Assembly (NCBI GenBank): GCA_003132865.1
Contig: PKYZ01000858.1
Coordinates: 1 to 6,671 of the forward strand
Source of the DNA: Bryobacterales bacterium
GTDB lineage: Bacteria > Acidobacteriota > Terriglobia > Bryobacterales > Bryobacteraceae
Length of the DNA: 6,671 bases
Direction: 5' to 3'
Shown here: piece by piece, positions 1 through 5,534 of the stretch
Layout of the letters: each line of letters begins with the position of its first letter
Numbering within the stretch: the first letter of the stretch is position 1
Notes under the pieces: model-generated
Told to the model about the DNA's origin: nothing
The model's input: only the letters and a program-made list of their open reading frames with translations
Database searches by the model: none
Program-made: the position numbers and the translations under genes

Positions 1-94
1 GCGAGGAGTCACAGATCAGAAGACAGAATTACCGGCCTCTAGTGGTTGAGCGGGGTGGCTTCTGACTTCTCTTCTGTCTCCTGTCTTCTGTCTC
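1..94. repeat. Inverted pair of short 7-base repeat arrays
   Basis: No gene lies here. On the right side, bases 61-95 read as imperfect 7-base units: TCTGACT, TCTCTTC, TGTCTCC, TGTCTTC, TGTCTCT. On the left, bases 12-28 carry the same unit in the opposite orientation. Bases 17-26 (cagaagacag) are the exact reverse complement of bases 81-90 (ctgtcttctg). An alternative register pairs 21-28 with 72-79. The right array starts directly after the permease stop codon, so on the minus strand it would be transcribed as a long-loop hairpin (54-base loop), which could shape the 3' end of the message. There is no U-tract, so it is not a standard terminator. The left edge of the array may lie outside the window. 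Confidence 0.55.
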
Positions 95-1666
95 TCACGC
101 ATACCCCAACTTGCCCCGCCGCCCGACGTACGCCGCCATCAGGAGCGCCAGGGTCGCGAGCAGGTAGAACGGCGCCCCAAACCGCGCGGGCGCCATCCCC
201 GTGAAGTCCAGTCCGGGCGTGTGGTTCATGGGACCCACATACCACCACAGCGTGTACAACGCCTCGAAGAGTTTGCTCGATCCGCTCCAGACACCCAGCG
301 CCAGCGCGAACGTGGGCACGAACAGCGCTCCTGCCAGCCACGCGGAAAAGCCTGACCCATCGCCGCCGATCAGCAAGCGAATCCCCAACCCGCCGCCGGT
401 CGAGATCGCCACCACCACCCCGGCAACCCACACCGCGGGCAGTTGCCGGTCGAGCGCGTGCGCGCACGAAAACACCAGCGGCTCGGTGCCATGGCGGGCC
501 TCGCGCGCCCCCATCTGCGACCAGATCAGAACGGGCCAAAGCCAGGCAAAGCTCGCGACGGCCTGGCGCGCCTGGACGTCCGGCACTACCAGGCTGGCCA
601 CGAACAGGCCGGCGGCAACCAGGTACCACCACCAGCCACGCCCTTTCAGCATCAGGCGCAGTTCGGAGACAACCAGGCGCGGGAACTGGCTGCCGCGGGC
701 CGCCTGCGCCAGCGGCGTCAATTGGACGGCGGCTGCGCTGGCAGCCGGTGCGCCATTCGTGGCGGTCCGATCTTCAACAGGCTCGGGCGCGGCCTTCTTG
801 CGGCGCTTGCGGCGCCAACTTTCGCGCGCCGGATCGAATCGGTGGAAGAAGAGCGCGGACAGCCAGGCGATCCCGATAGCGATCACGACCCATTGCAGGC
901 GGGCCAGCAGCACTGGCGGAGTCCAGTCGACGCCGTTCCAGAGAAATGTCCTGGTGGCGTGGCTGGTGGGTCCGGCTTGCAACGTGAAGTTGCCGTTGTA
1001 AGACGGATCGATGAGTTTCAGCGCACCTACCATCTGGCGCATGAAAAAACCGAGTCCCAGATAGTCGTTCACGCCCGCGACGCCGCTCGCGCCCACGTAG
1101 CTCGCCCACGCAAAGAAATAGATCACGTTGCCTGCGCCGCCGCGCAGCACCGGCAGAGTCTCAAACAACACGGCGACCGCCGCGGTCATGGCCATAGCCG
1201 GTAACGCCACCCATACGAATGGCGCCAGCAGCTTGCCCGGTTCCAGGCTGCCTCCCTCCGCGCGCACCAGTTGGAGGATCACGGCCGCCACGGCCAGCAC
1301 CGCAACCATGACAGACAGAACCGCGAAGTTGCTGAGCGCCTTGCCCAGCGTGTAGAGGCTCTTGCTCATGGGCGTGGTGGCCAACACCAGGCCCACACGC
1401 GTTTGTTGGTCGCGCTGGATGGTGTTCTTCACCATGTAGAAGCCGGCCATGCTGATGAAGGCCGTGCTGACCAGCGTCATCATGCTGCCGACCCAGGCGG
1501 AGTTGTAGACGCCGCGGTATTCATCTAACTGCAGCGAGATCGTCCCCGAATAAGTCAGAACGGCGAGGCCGGCGGCGAACGCCAACGTGAGCAGGAAACT
1601 GTATCGGCGGACGCGCTCCAGGAAATCGGCGCGGGCCAGATGATATAGCACGCGGCCGCGCATCAT
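95..1666 (-). CDS. ABC-2 type transporter permease (two-half, about 11-12 TM)
   Basis: This is a 523-aa membrane subunit of an ABC transporter, partner of the ATPase just upstream. Hydrophobic segments lie near residues 23-41, 58-79, 112-134, 149-171, 179-197 and 257-275. A basic, Ala/Pro-rich cytoplasmic-type linker follows (about 276-325, with RRKRRKK at 285-291), then a second hydrophobic half near 345-361, 366-384, 411-430, 443-463 and 500-514. The stretch ATTPMSKSLYTLGKALSN (96-113) after the second helix is typical of ABC-2 permeases that work with a gliding/ABC-2-like ATPase. The two halves resemble a fusion of two six-helix units. The start is the ATG at 1666-1664, which overlaps the ATPase stop as ATGA and implies translational coupling; a second ATG follows immediately. 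The open frame continues upstream to 1876, but that part lies within the ATPase gene and reads as Arg/Gly-rich shadow sequence. The substrate cannot be deduced. Confidence 0.9.
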   Translation of the reverse strand: MMRGRVLYHLARADFLERVRRYSFLLTLAFAAGLAVLTYSGTISLQLDEYRGVYNSAWVGSMMTLVSTAFISMAGFYMVKNTIQRDQQTRVGLVLATTPMSKSLYTLGKALSNFAVLSVMVAVLAVAAVILQLVRAEGGSLEPGKLLAPFVWVALPAMAMTAAVAVLFETLPVLRGGAGNVIYFFAWASYVGASGVAGVNDYLGLGFFMRQMVGALKLIDPSYNGNFTLQAGPTSHATRTFLWNGVDWTPPVLLARLQWVVIAIGIAWLSALFFHRFDPARESWRRKRRKKAAPEPVEDRTATNGAPAASAAAVQLTPLAQAARGSQFPRLVVSELRLMLKGRGWWWYLVAAGLFVASLVVPDVQARQAVASFAWLWPVLIWSQMGAREARHGTEPLVFSCAHALDRQLPAVWVAGVVVAISTGGGLGIRLLIGGDGSGFSAWLAGALFVPTFALALGVWSGSSKLFEALYTLWWYVGPMNHTPGLDFTGMAPARFGAPFYLLATLALLMAAYVGRRGKLGYA

Positions 1667-2556
1667 CCGGCCTTCGCCTCCGCGAGATGGGTCCGGTGAG
1701 TCGAGAGACAATGCAGGTACGCGTCCTCCAGCGTCGCCGCCACGGGCACGGCGCCCGCCGGCGCGGACTCCGCTAGCAGCCGCACGTGGACGCCATCCGC
1801 CCGGCGCATGGTGCCGCTGATCAGATAGCGCTGCTTGGCGGCGCTCAGCTCCGCGCTGGGAATGACCCACTCCCAAACCCTGCCCTCGGCCGCGCGGAGC
1901 AACTCTTCGGGCGGTGCATGAGCCACCAGTATGCCTCCCGAGATGAGGGCGATTTCCGTGGCGGTGGCTTCCACGTCGGACACGATGTGCGTCGAGAGGA
2001 TCACGATGCGGTCGCCGGAAAGGTCCGAAAGCAGGTTGCGGAAGCGCACGCGCTCCTCGGGGTCCAGTCCCGCGGTAGGCTCATCTACAATGAGCAATTG
2101 CGGATCGTTCAACAGGGCCTGCGCGATGCCGATGCGTTGCCGCATGCCTCCCGAATAGCCGCCCAAGGGCCGCTTGCGCACGTCGGCCAGGTTGACCAGT
2201 TGCAGCAACTCGTCGATGCGGCGGCGAGTGATGGCTGCATCCAGTCCCTTCACCGCGGCGAAGTATTCCAGGAATTCCACCGCGTTCAGGTTGGGATACA
2301 CGCCGAAGTCTTGCGGCAGATAGCCGAGCACGGCCCGTACCGCATCAGGCTCGCGCTGGAGATCGGCGCCGTTCCAGGTCACTGTGCCTTCGGTCGCGCG
2401 CGTAATGGTGGCGATGATATTCATGAGCGTGGTCTTGCCCGCGCCATTGGGCCCGAGCAGGCCCAGCACGCCCGGCCGCAGTTCCAGGCTGAAATTCCGC
2501 AGCGCCCAAACCTTGCTTTGGTAGAGCTTGCCGACTTTGTCGATGATTAGTTGCAA
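1663..2556 (-). CDS. ABC transporter ATP-binding protein
   Basis: This 297-aa cytoplasmic ATPase drives the permease encoded directly downstream. Counting from the TTG start, all ABC motifs are present and intact: Walker A GPNGAGKT (35-42), Q-loop in YLPQDFG (Q82), signature YSGGM (134-138), Walker B LLIVDEP (154-160) and switch histidine in STH (H190). The C-terminal region (about 215-297) is the usual accessory tail of ABC-2 ATPases. I chose TTG at 2556-2554 because homologous ATPases begin right before this LQLIIDKVGK-like strand. No in-frame ATG lies near it. Upstream in-frame sequence back to 2844 runs through the 116-aa gene in another frame and looks non-coding. A modest GGGA lies about 10 bases before the TTG. 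The stop overlaps the permease start. A GTG or TTG a few codons away cannot be fully excluded. Confidence 0.93.
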   Translation of the reverse strand: MQLIIDKVGKLYQSKVWALRNFSLELRPGVLGLLGPNGAGKTTLMNIIATITRATEGTVTWNGADLQREPDAVRAVLGYLPQDFGVYPNLNAVEFLEYFAAVKGLDAAITRRRIDELLQLVNLADVRKRPLGGYSGGMRQRIGIAQALLNDPQLLIVDEPTAGLDPEERVRFRNLLSDLSGDRIVILSTHIVSDVEATATEIALISGGILVAHAPPEELLRAAEGRVWEWVIPSAELSAAKQRYLISGTMRRADGVHVRLLAESAPAGAVPVAATLEDAYLHCLSTHRTHLAEAKAG

Positions 2557-2621
2557 GGTGCCATTCCCATATCGCAGAAACGAGAAGCAGTTGGCCGGAG
2601 TTCCTTCGAATGTAGAATCGG
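2557..2621. other. Short gap before the ABC ATPase
   Basis: These 65 bases separate the stop of the 116-aa gene from the ATPase start on the minus strand. I see no convincing terminator hairpin and no good -35/-10 pair. The two genes may therefore be read as one transcript, which is inference. Confidence 0.3.
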
Positions 2622-2972
2622 TTACGCTGCGCCGGCCGCTACGCGCAGTTGTTCCCGGAATGACTCCGCATTGATCGAACCTCCGCCAAATGGAAAAGTA
2701 GCGGCCACCTGGAACACGACGTCGTCCAGGTCCGTGCCATGCTCCCATTCCTTCAGTGCGCCATGCACCTGCAGTATTTGCATGGAGGCAGCGCGTACCC
2801 AAACCGCCGCAACGTTGGTGCCGGGCAGTTCGGCCTCGATGCAACGGATGTCAATCCCGATGGCGCCTGCCGCCGTCGGAGGATGCTGCGCCTGAATCTT
2901 CTGCGTGAAGTCCCAGTAGCGCCGGAGGTCCGCCGGGTTCACCGGCTCCGGGGCGTTCCAGGCCGTCCGCAA
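2622..2972 (-). CDS. Uncharacterised 116-aa protein
   Basis: I do not recognise this protein. It is 116 aa, has no signal peptide or membrane helix, and mixes charged and hydrophobic residues like a small soluble domain. Notable stretches are PADLRRYWDFTQKIQ (13-27), IDIRCIEAELPG (40-51) and ATFPFGGGSINAESFREQL (91-109). The frame uses G/C third positions consistently, unlike the overlapping plus-strand frame (2551-2895), which is Ser/Ala/Cys-rich and shadow-like. The start is uncertain. The longest form begins with TTG at 2972, since an in-frame TGA sits at 2981-2979. A GTG at 2942 (residue 11) has a GGAG a few bases ahead and is a real alternative. It lies 65 bases upstream of the ABC ATPase on the same strand, so it may share the transporter transcript. 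It is divergent from the DUF2293 gene with a gap of only 34 bases. Confidence 0.65.
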   Translation of the reverse strand: MRTAWNAPEPVNPADLRRYWDFTQKIQAQHPPTAAGAIGIDIRCIEAELPGTNVAAVWVRAASMQILQVHGALKEWEHGTDLDDVVFQVAATFPFGGGSINAESFREQLRVAAGAA

Positions 2973-2992
2973 ATCAAGTCATTCATAACTTC

Positions 2993-2998
2993 ATCATA
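2993..2998 (-). promoter_or_regulatory. Possible -10 box for the minus-strand 116-aa gene/ABC operon
   Basis: On the minus strand bases 2998-2993 read TATGAT, 5 of 6 matches to the sigma70 -10 consensus. Transcription would begin near 2986, just ahead of the TTG at 2972. No clear -35 element is visible. The box overlaps the plus-strand -10-like sequence. Confidence 0.3.
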
Positions 2999-3000
2999 AT
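2995..3000 (+). promoter_or_regulatory. Possible -10 box for the DUF2293 gene
   Basis: CATAAT matches the sigma70 -10 consensus at 5 of 6 positions and sits in an AT-rich patch (2978-3006) inside GC-rich DNA. The normal start distance puts transcription at about 3007, which is the ATG itself. That would suit a leaderless message and the lack of any Shine-Dalgarno sequence before it. No -35 match is evident. Confidence 0.35.
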
Positions 3001-3006
3001 AACCAT

Positions 3007-4050
3007 ATGGACCTGGTTGAACGAGTCACCACCGCCGCAGAGACGGCACTGGCCGATCACCAGTACGCCAGCTTCATCGATGTTCTGACCGGCATGGGCC
3101 TGTTGCACAACGTGCAGATGTGGCATAACGGGCGCGTTCAATACCTGGATGAAATGGTGCAGGGCAGCCCGGAGAAGCTGCTGAAGGTGATCGAAATGTT
3201 TCAGAAATGGGCGGCCGAACGCAGCCTCCGGCGCGAGGACCTGCCGCCGCATGCTTCCTTCATCCGCACGCCGCCGAAATACCACACCGCCAGCCAATTC
3301 CCGGTGCTGGAACAGGCTTTTCGCCTGCATTTTGTCTCGCCGCAACTGGCGGAGAAGAAGCTGGAGAAGCTTCGCGAAAAGGTCAACGCGGCGGCGCCGC
3401 CCACCGTGTTCTCCATCGTGAAGGCATCGAAGTGTTCGCAGTGCAATCGGGAACTGTGGAAGGGAGAGCTGCTGACCATGCAGGGCAACCAGCCCCTGTG
3501 CATGGAATGCGCGGACCTCGACCACCTCGTGTTCTTAGGGAGCGGCGATGCGGCGCTGACTCGCCGCGCCACTAAGCACAGCAGCCTGTGGGCGGTGGTG
3601 GTGCGGTTCAGCCGGTCGCGCGGGCGCTACGAGCGTCAGGGCGTGCTGGTGCAGCCGGAAGCGCTCGAAAAGGCCGAGGAGGAATGCCTGGCCGATGCCG
3701 ATCTGCGCGCCGCCCGCCAGGCGCGCGATGCGGAGAGGCGCCAGTTCGAAGATGTCGAACTCGCCGCGGGGATGGCGGAGAAGATTCGCGCTCTGTACCC
3801 TGGCTGCCCGCCTGAGGAGGCCATCGGTTTTGCCGCGCACACCGCCGCGCGCGGCAGCGGACGCGTGGGCCGTTCGGCTGCCGGCCGCGCGCTCGACGAC
3901 CAAGCCCTGGCACTGGCCGTCGCCGCGTGGGTGCGGCACCGTCATACACGCTACGACGAGCTGCTCATGGGCGGCCAAGAGCGCGCGGCTGCACGCAGCC
4001 AGGTTCGGGAAGAAATGGACAAGGTGCTGGATCGTTGGGGTATGCTGTAA
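3007..4050 (+). CDS. DUF2293 domain-containing protein with a four-Cys zinc site
   Basis: This 347-aa soluble protein has no known biochemical role. From the N-terminus there is an alpha-helical region (1-130) with IDVLTGMGLLHNVQMWHNGRV-type sequence found in this family. A CxxC-x18-CxxC cluster follows (C143, C146, C165, C168), expected to bind one zinc. Then come the family block CADLDHLVFLGSGDAALTRR (168-187), the core VVVRFSRSRGRYERQGVL (197-214), a charged coiled-coil-like segment (215-263) and the C-terminal DUF2293 domain (about 258-345) with LYPGCPP (263-269), SGRVGRSAA (284-292) and HRHTRYDELL (311-320). The family assignment is from remembered sequence patterns. The start is well placed because the N-terminus matches the family, but there is no ribosome-binding site, so it may be leaderless. 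The next gene begins 14 bases after the stop, its Shine-Dalgarno right behind the TAA, so cotranscription is likely. GC is high (129 of 180 bases in 3601-3780). Confidence 0.85.
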   Translation: MDLVERVTTAAETALADHQYASFIDVLTGMGLLHNVQMWHNGRVQYLDEMVQGSPEKLLKVIEMFQKWAAERSLRREDLPPHASFIRTPPKYHTASQFPVLEQAFRLHFVSPQLAEKKLEKLREKVNAAAPPTVFSIVKASKCSQCNRELWKGELLTMQGNQPLCMECADLDHLVFLGSGDAALTRRATKHSSLWAVVVRFSRSRGRYERQGVLVQPEALEKAEEECLADADLRAARQARDAERRQFEDVELAAGMAEKIRALYPGCPPEEAIGFAAHTAARGSGRVGRSAAGRALDDQALALAVAAWVRHRHTRYDELLMGGQERAAARSQVREEMDKVLDRWGML

Positions 4051-4060
4051 AGAGAGGAGG
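4051..4060 (+). promoter_or_regulatory. Strong Shine-Dalgarno for the 67-aa gene
   Basis: AGAGAGGAGG lies directly after the DUF2293 stop and 4 bases before the ATG at 4065. It decides the start of the small gene and argues that this short frame is really translated. Confidence 0.75.
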
Positions 4061-4064
4061 AACC

Positions 4065-4268
4065 ATGCCGAAGCGTCAACCGATCGTCGTTAGCGGGAAA
4101 TTCCCGAGTGACGACGCCGTGGCAGCCCTTTTGGGCATCTCGGCCCGCCGACAGAAAGAGCTGGATCGTATGATGGAAGAGTATTTTCGGCAGAAGCGCA
4201 TGCGGCTGAGCAAGACGAGCGCGCCGCGAAATGGGCGAAATGATCGTAGACGACCCCGCGCCCGGTGA
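4065..4268 (+). CDS. 67-aa basic protein with an HTH-like segment
   Basis: This small cytoplasmic protein is not recognised. The N-terminal part is SGKFPSDDAVAALLGISAR (10-28). The portion DAVAALLGISARRQKEL resembles the first two helices of a helix-turn-helix (compare the common pattern VAxLLGVS). A charged helix KELDRMMEEYFRQKRMRL (31-48) and a very basic tail (49-67, eight Arg and one Lys) follow. It could bind nucleic acid or act as a small partner or antidote for the next protein; both are inference. The excellent Shine-Dalgarno 4 bases upstream supports expression. Its last 38 bases overlap the next gene in another frame, so the basic tail is partly dictated by the overlap. It lies 14 bases after the DUF2293 gene. 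The HTH reading is suggestive only, as the segment is short and no second helix-turn-helix element is visible. Confidence 0.7.
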   Translation: MPKRQPIVVSGKFPSDDAVAALLGISARRQKELDRMMEEYFRQKRMRLSKTSAPRNGRNDRRRPRAR

Positions 4269-4872
4269 ACCGCAGCCAACTTCGGTTTTTCTCAACTTCC
4301 CGTACGACCTGCAGTTTGCACCGCTGTATCTTGCCTACATCTCGGGAGTTTGCTCGTTCGGACTGACTCCCCGAGTTGCGCTTGAACTGCCCGGGGGAGA
4401 ACGACGCTTGGATCGAATAATCGAACTGATCCTCAGTTGCCAGTATTCGTTTCACGATCTTTCGCGCGTGGAACTAGACCTTCGCCGTCCGCAGACGCCC
4501 CGTATGAATATGCCTTTTGAACTAGGACTCACCGTCATGGCTTCGTATAGGAACCCGAAGCAGCATACCTGGTGCATTTTCGAGAAGAATTACCGCCGCG
4601 TTCTAAAGTCTTTAGGCGACCTCGCCGGCTCGGACGTGTATAGCCACGGTGGAGGGCCCAGAGGCGTCCTTAGGGAAATCGCGAATGCGCTCGTCGCTGA
4701 ACATCGCCAGCCTGAAATGAGACAACTGCTGGCCGTCTACCACGACGTCAAGACGGTCCTGCCAGACATCCTCAAGAAGCGCGGCGCGAAGTCCTGCTAT
4801 GAAGCAACGGTGTTTCGGGACTTGGTATACTCCGCGCAGAAGGCGGCCAAGAGCGGTCTTGACACTGCCTAA
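4231..4872 (+). CDS. TIR/nucleoside-deoxyribosyltransferase-like protein (213 aa)
   Basis: This 213-aa soluble protein belongs to a family I recall only as uncharacterised or nucleotide-binding. What is visible: a first beta strand and loop SVFLNFPYDLQFAPLY (18-33), a possible second element LTPRVALELPGGERRLDRII (45-64), HDLSRVELD (75-83), then RMNMPFELGL (91-100), and later DLAGSDVYSHGGG (130-142). An acidic residue in an F-E-L-G context (E97) after a Rossmann-like half is reminiscent of the catalytic Glu in nucleoside deoxyribosyltransferases (FELG) and TIR NAD hydrolases. This supports a nucleotide- or NAD-processing role but does not prove it. The start is either ATG 4231 or ATG 4240; neither has a good Shine-Dalgarno, so translation probably couples to the overlapping 67-aa gene. 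GC is about 56% (337 of 600 bases, 4261-4860) and it uses CTA, TTA and AGG codons that neighbours avoid, which suggests transfer. It ends 13 bases from a convergent gene. Confidence 0.8.
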   Translation: MGEMIVDDPAPGEPQPTSVFLNFPYDLQFAPLYLAYISGVCSFGLTPRVALELPGGERRLDRIIELILSCQYSFHDLSRVELDLRRPQTPRMNMPFELGLTVMASYRNPKQHTWCIFEKNYRRVLKSLGDLAGSDVYSHGGGPRGVLREIANALVAEHRQPEMRQLLAVYHDVKTVLPDILKKRGAKSCYEATVFRDLVYSAQKAAKSGLDTA

Positions 4873-4885
4873 AACGCCAAGCCGC

Positions 4886-5329
4886 CTACGCCTGCTTCGC
4901 CGCCAGATCGCCGATGACCGGCAACACGATCTTCTTCCCCTGATAGGTCTGAATGAGCATGTAGATCCACAGAATGAAGAAGGCCAGGTCGATCAGGCTA
5001 ATCAAATACCAAACGACCAAGGGAAGAACGGTCCTGAGCGCAACCCAGACGATGATCACGGCCACATGCAGGAAGATTGACTGGAAAGCGTGAAAGCGAA
5101 TCAGCTTGTTCTTGTTGTAGGGCTCCAGAACCAGGAAAATAATCCCCGTTACGAGTCCCAACAAGTAACAAAGAGCCGCCGCGGTATTCTCCGGTAATCC
5201 GGGAGCCGACACCGCCGGCAGATTGACGGCCGGGGATGCGGCCGGGGGCGTGGCGGGATCCACCGCCGTCCCGCACTTCGCGCAATAGCGCCCTTCGACT
5301 GCGGCGCCACAACTCGGACAGAAAGCCAT
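4886..5329 (-). CDS. Zinc-ribbon DUF4870-type small membrane protein
   Basis: This 147-aa protein starts with a zinc ribbon, FCPSCG (3-8) and YCAKCG (15-20), with C4, C7, C16 and C19 as ligands. A Pro/Ala-rich linker (25-47) follows. The membrane domain has three hydrophobic segments (about 48-68, 82-99 and 101-127). The signature NKNKLIRFHAFQSIF (73-87) between the first two helices is the conserved motif of DUF4870/Tic20-like proteins. The function of this family in bacteria is not established. The start ATG at 5329 follows GGAGG with a 4-base gap. The gene lies 24 bases downstream of the 54-aa membrane protein on the same strand, so the two are likely cotranscribed. Its 3' end converges with the TIR-like gene, leaving 13 bases and no visible terminator. 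Confidence 0.9.
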   Translation of the reverse strand: MAFCPSCGAAVEGRYCAKCGTAVDPATPPAASPAVNLPAVSAPGLPENTAAALCYLLGLVTGIIFLVLEPYNKNKLIRFHAFQSIFLHVAVIIVWVALRTVLPLVVWYLISLIDLAFFILWIYMLIQTYQGKKIVLPVIGDLAAKQA

Positions 5330-5353
5330 AGTTCCTCCGTTCTCAATTTGCGA

Positions 5354-5518
5354 TCAGGCGGCTCGTCCAACGCGCGGGGCGGCGACGGAGAACACCAAGC
5401 CTCCCAGGGCCGCTCCCAGGATGATCGCCAAATTTCCCGCGCCCATCAGCGCGACTACCAGTCCGGCAAGTCCACCCATCGCCATGCCGACCAGCGCCAC
5501 CATGAGTCTTTTTAACAT
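5354..5518 (-). CDS. 54-aa two-helix membrane protein
   Basis: This tiny protein is nearly all membrane: MLKRLMVALVGMAMGGLAGL leads into a first helix (about 6-24), a Gly-containing turn, a second helix (about 29-46) and a basic end PRVGRAA. The N-terminal KR and C-terminal R residues suggest both ends face the cytoplasm. I do not recognise a family. The longer open frame (to 5854) crosses the chelatase gene on the other strand and is a shadow. The ATG at 5518 is the first one that starts the hydrophobic protein. Only a weak GAG lies about 9 bases upstream. The gene is divergent from the chelatase by 6 bases and 24 bases upstream of the zinc-ribbon membrane protein, which it may accompany in one transcript. 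Confidence 0.65.
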   Translation of the reverse strand: MLKRLMVALVGMAMGGLAGLVVALMGAGNLAIILGAALGGLVFSVAAPRVGRAA

Positions 5519-5522
5519 ATTG

Positions 5523-5534
5523 CTATGCTCATAG
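5523..5534. promoter_or_regulatory. 12-base palindrome at the divergent start codons
   Basis: CTATG-CT-CATAG is a perfect 5-base inverted repeat around a 2-base centre. It covers the ATG of the chelatase (5525) and begins 5 bases after the divergent start at 5518. A second, outer pair GCTA (5522-5525) and TAGC (5535-5538) extends the partial symmetry. It could be an operator acting on both genes or a hairpin at the translation start. It could also be chance. Confidence 0.3.

Noticed and set aside
1..95. CRISPR-like repeat
   Set aside because: The units are only 7 bases, contiguous and without spacers.
39..632. Minus-strand frame overlapping the permease 3' half
   Set aside because: It is Arg/Gly/Ala-rich shadow sequence in another frame of the permease.
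201..1204. Long plus-strand open frames opposite the permease
   Set aside because: They lie antisense to a clear membrane protein, are rich in Arg/Pro/Ser/Thr with no motif, and arise from GC-rich codon bias.
2557..2844. N-terminal extension of the ABC ATPase
   Set aside because: The sequence is out of frame with the 116-aa gene, lacks protein-like character and goes beyond the normal ATPase start.
2551..2895. Plus-strand frame opposite the 116-aa gene
   Set aside because: It is Ser/Cys/Ala-rich with poor coding character; the minus frame is more protein-like.
3201..3978. Antisense and alternate frames inside the DUF2293 gene
   Set aside because: They are shadows of a gene with clear family motifs.
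4873..4885. Bidirectional terminator between the convergent genes
   Set aside because: Only 13 bases are available and they form no stable hairpin.
4799..5080. Plus-strand 93-aa frame across the convergent junction
   Set aside because: It overlaps the ends of two well-supported genes and has no recognisable features.
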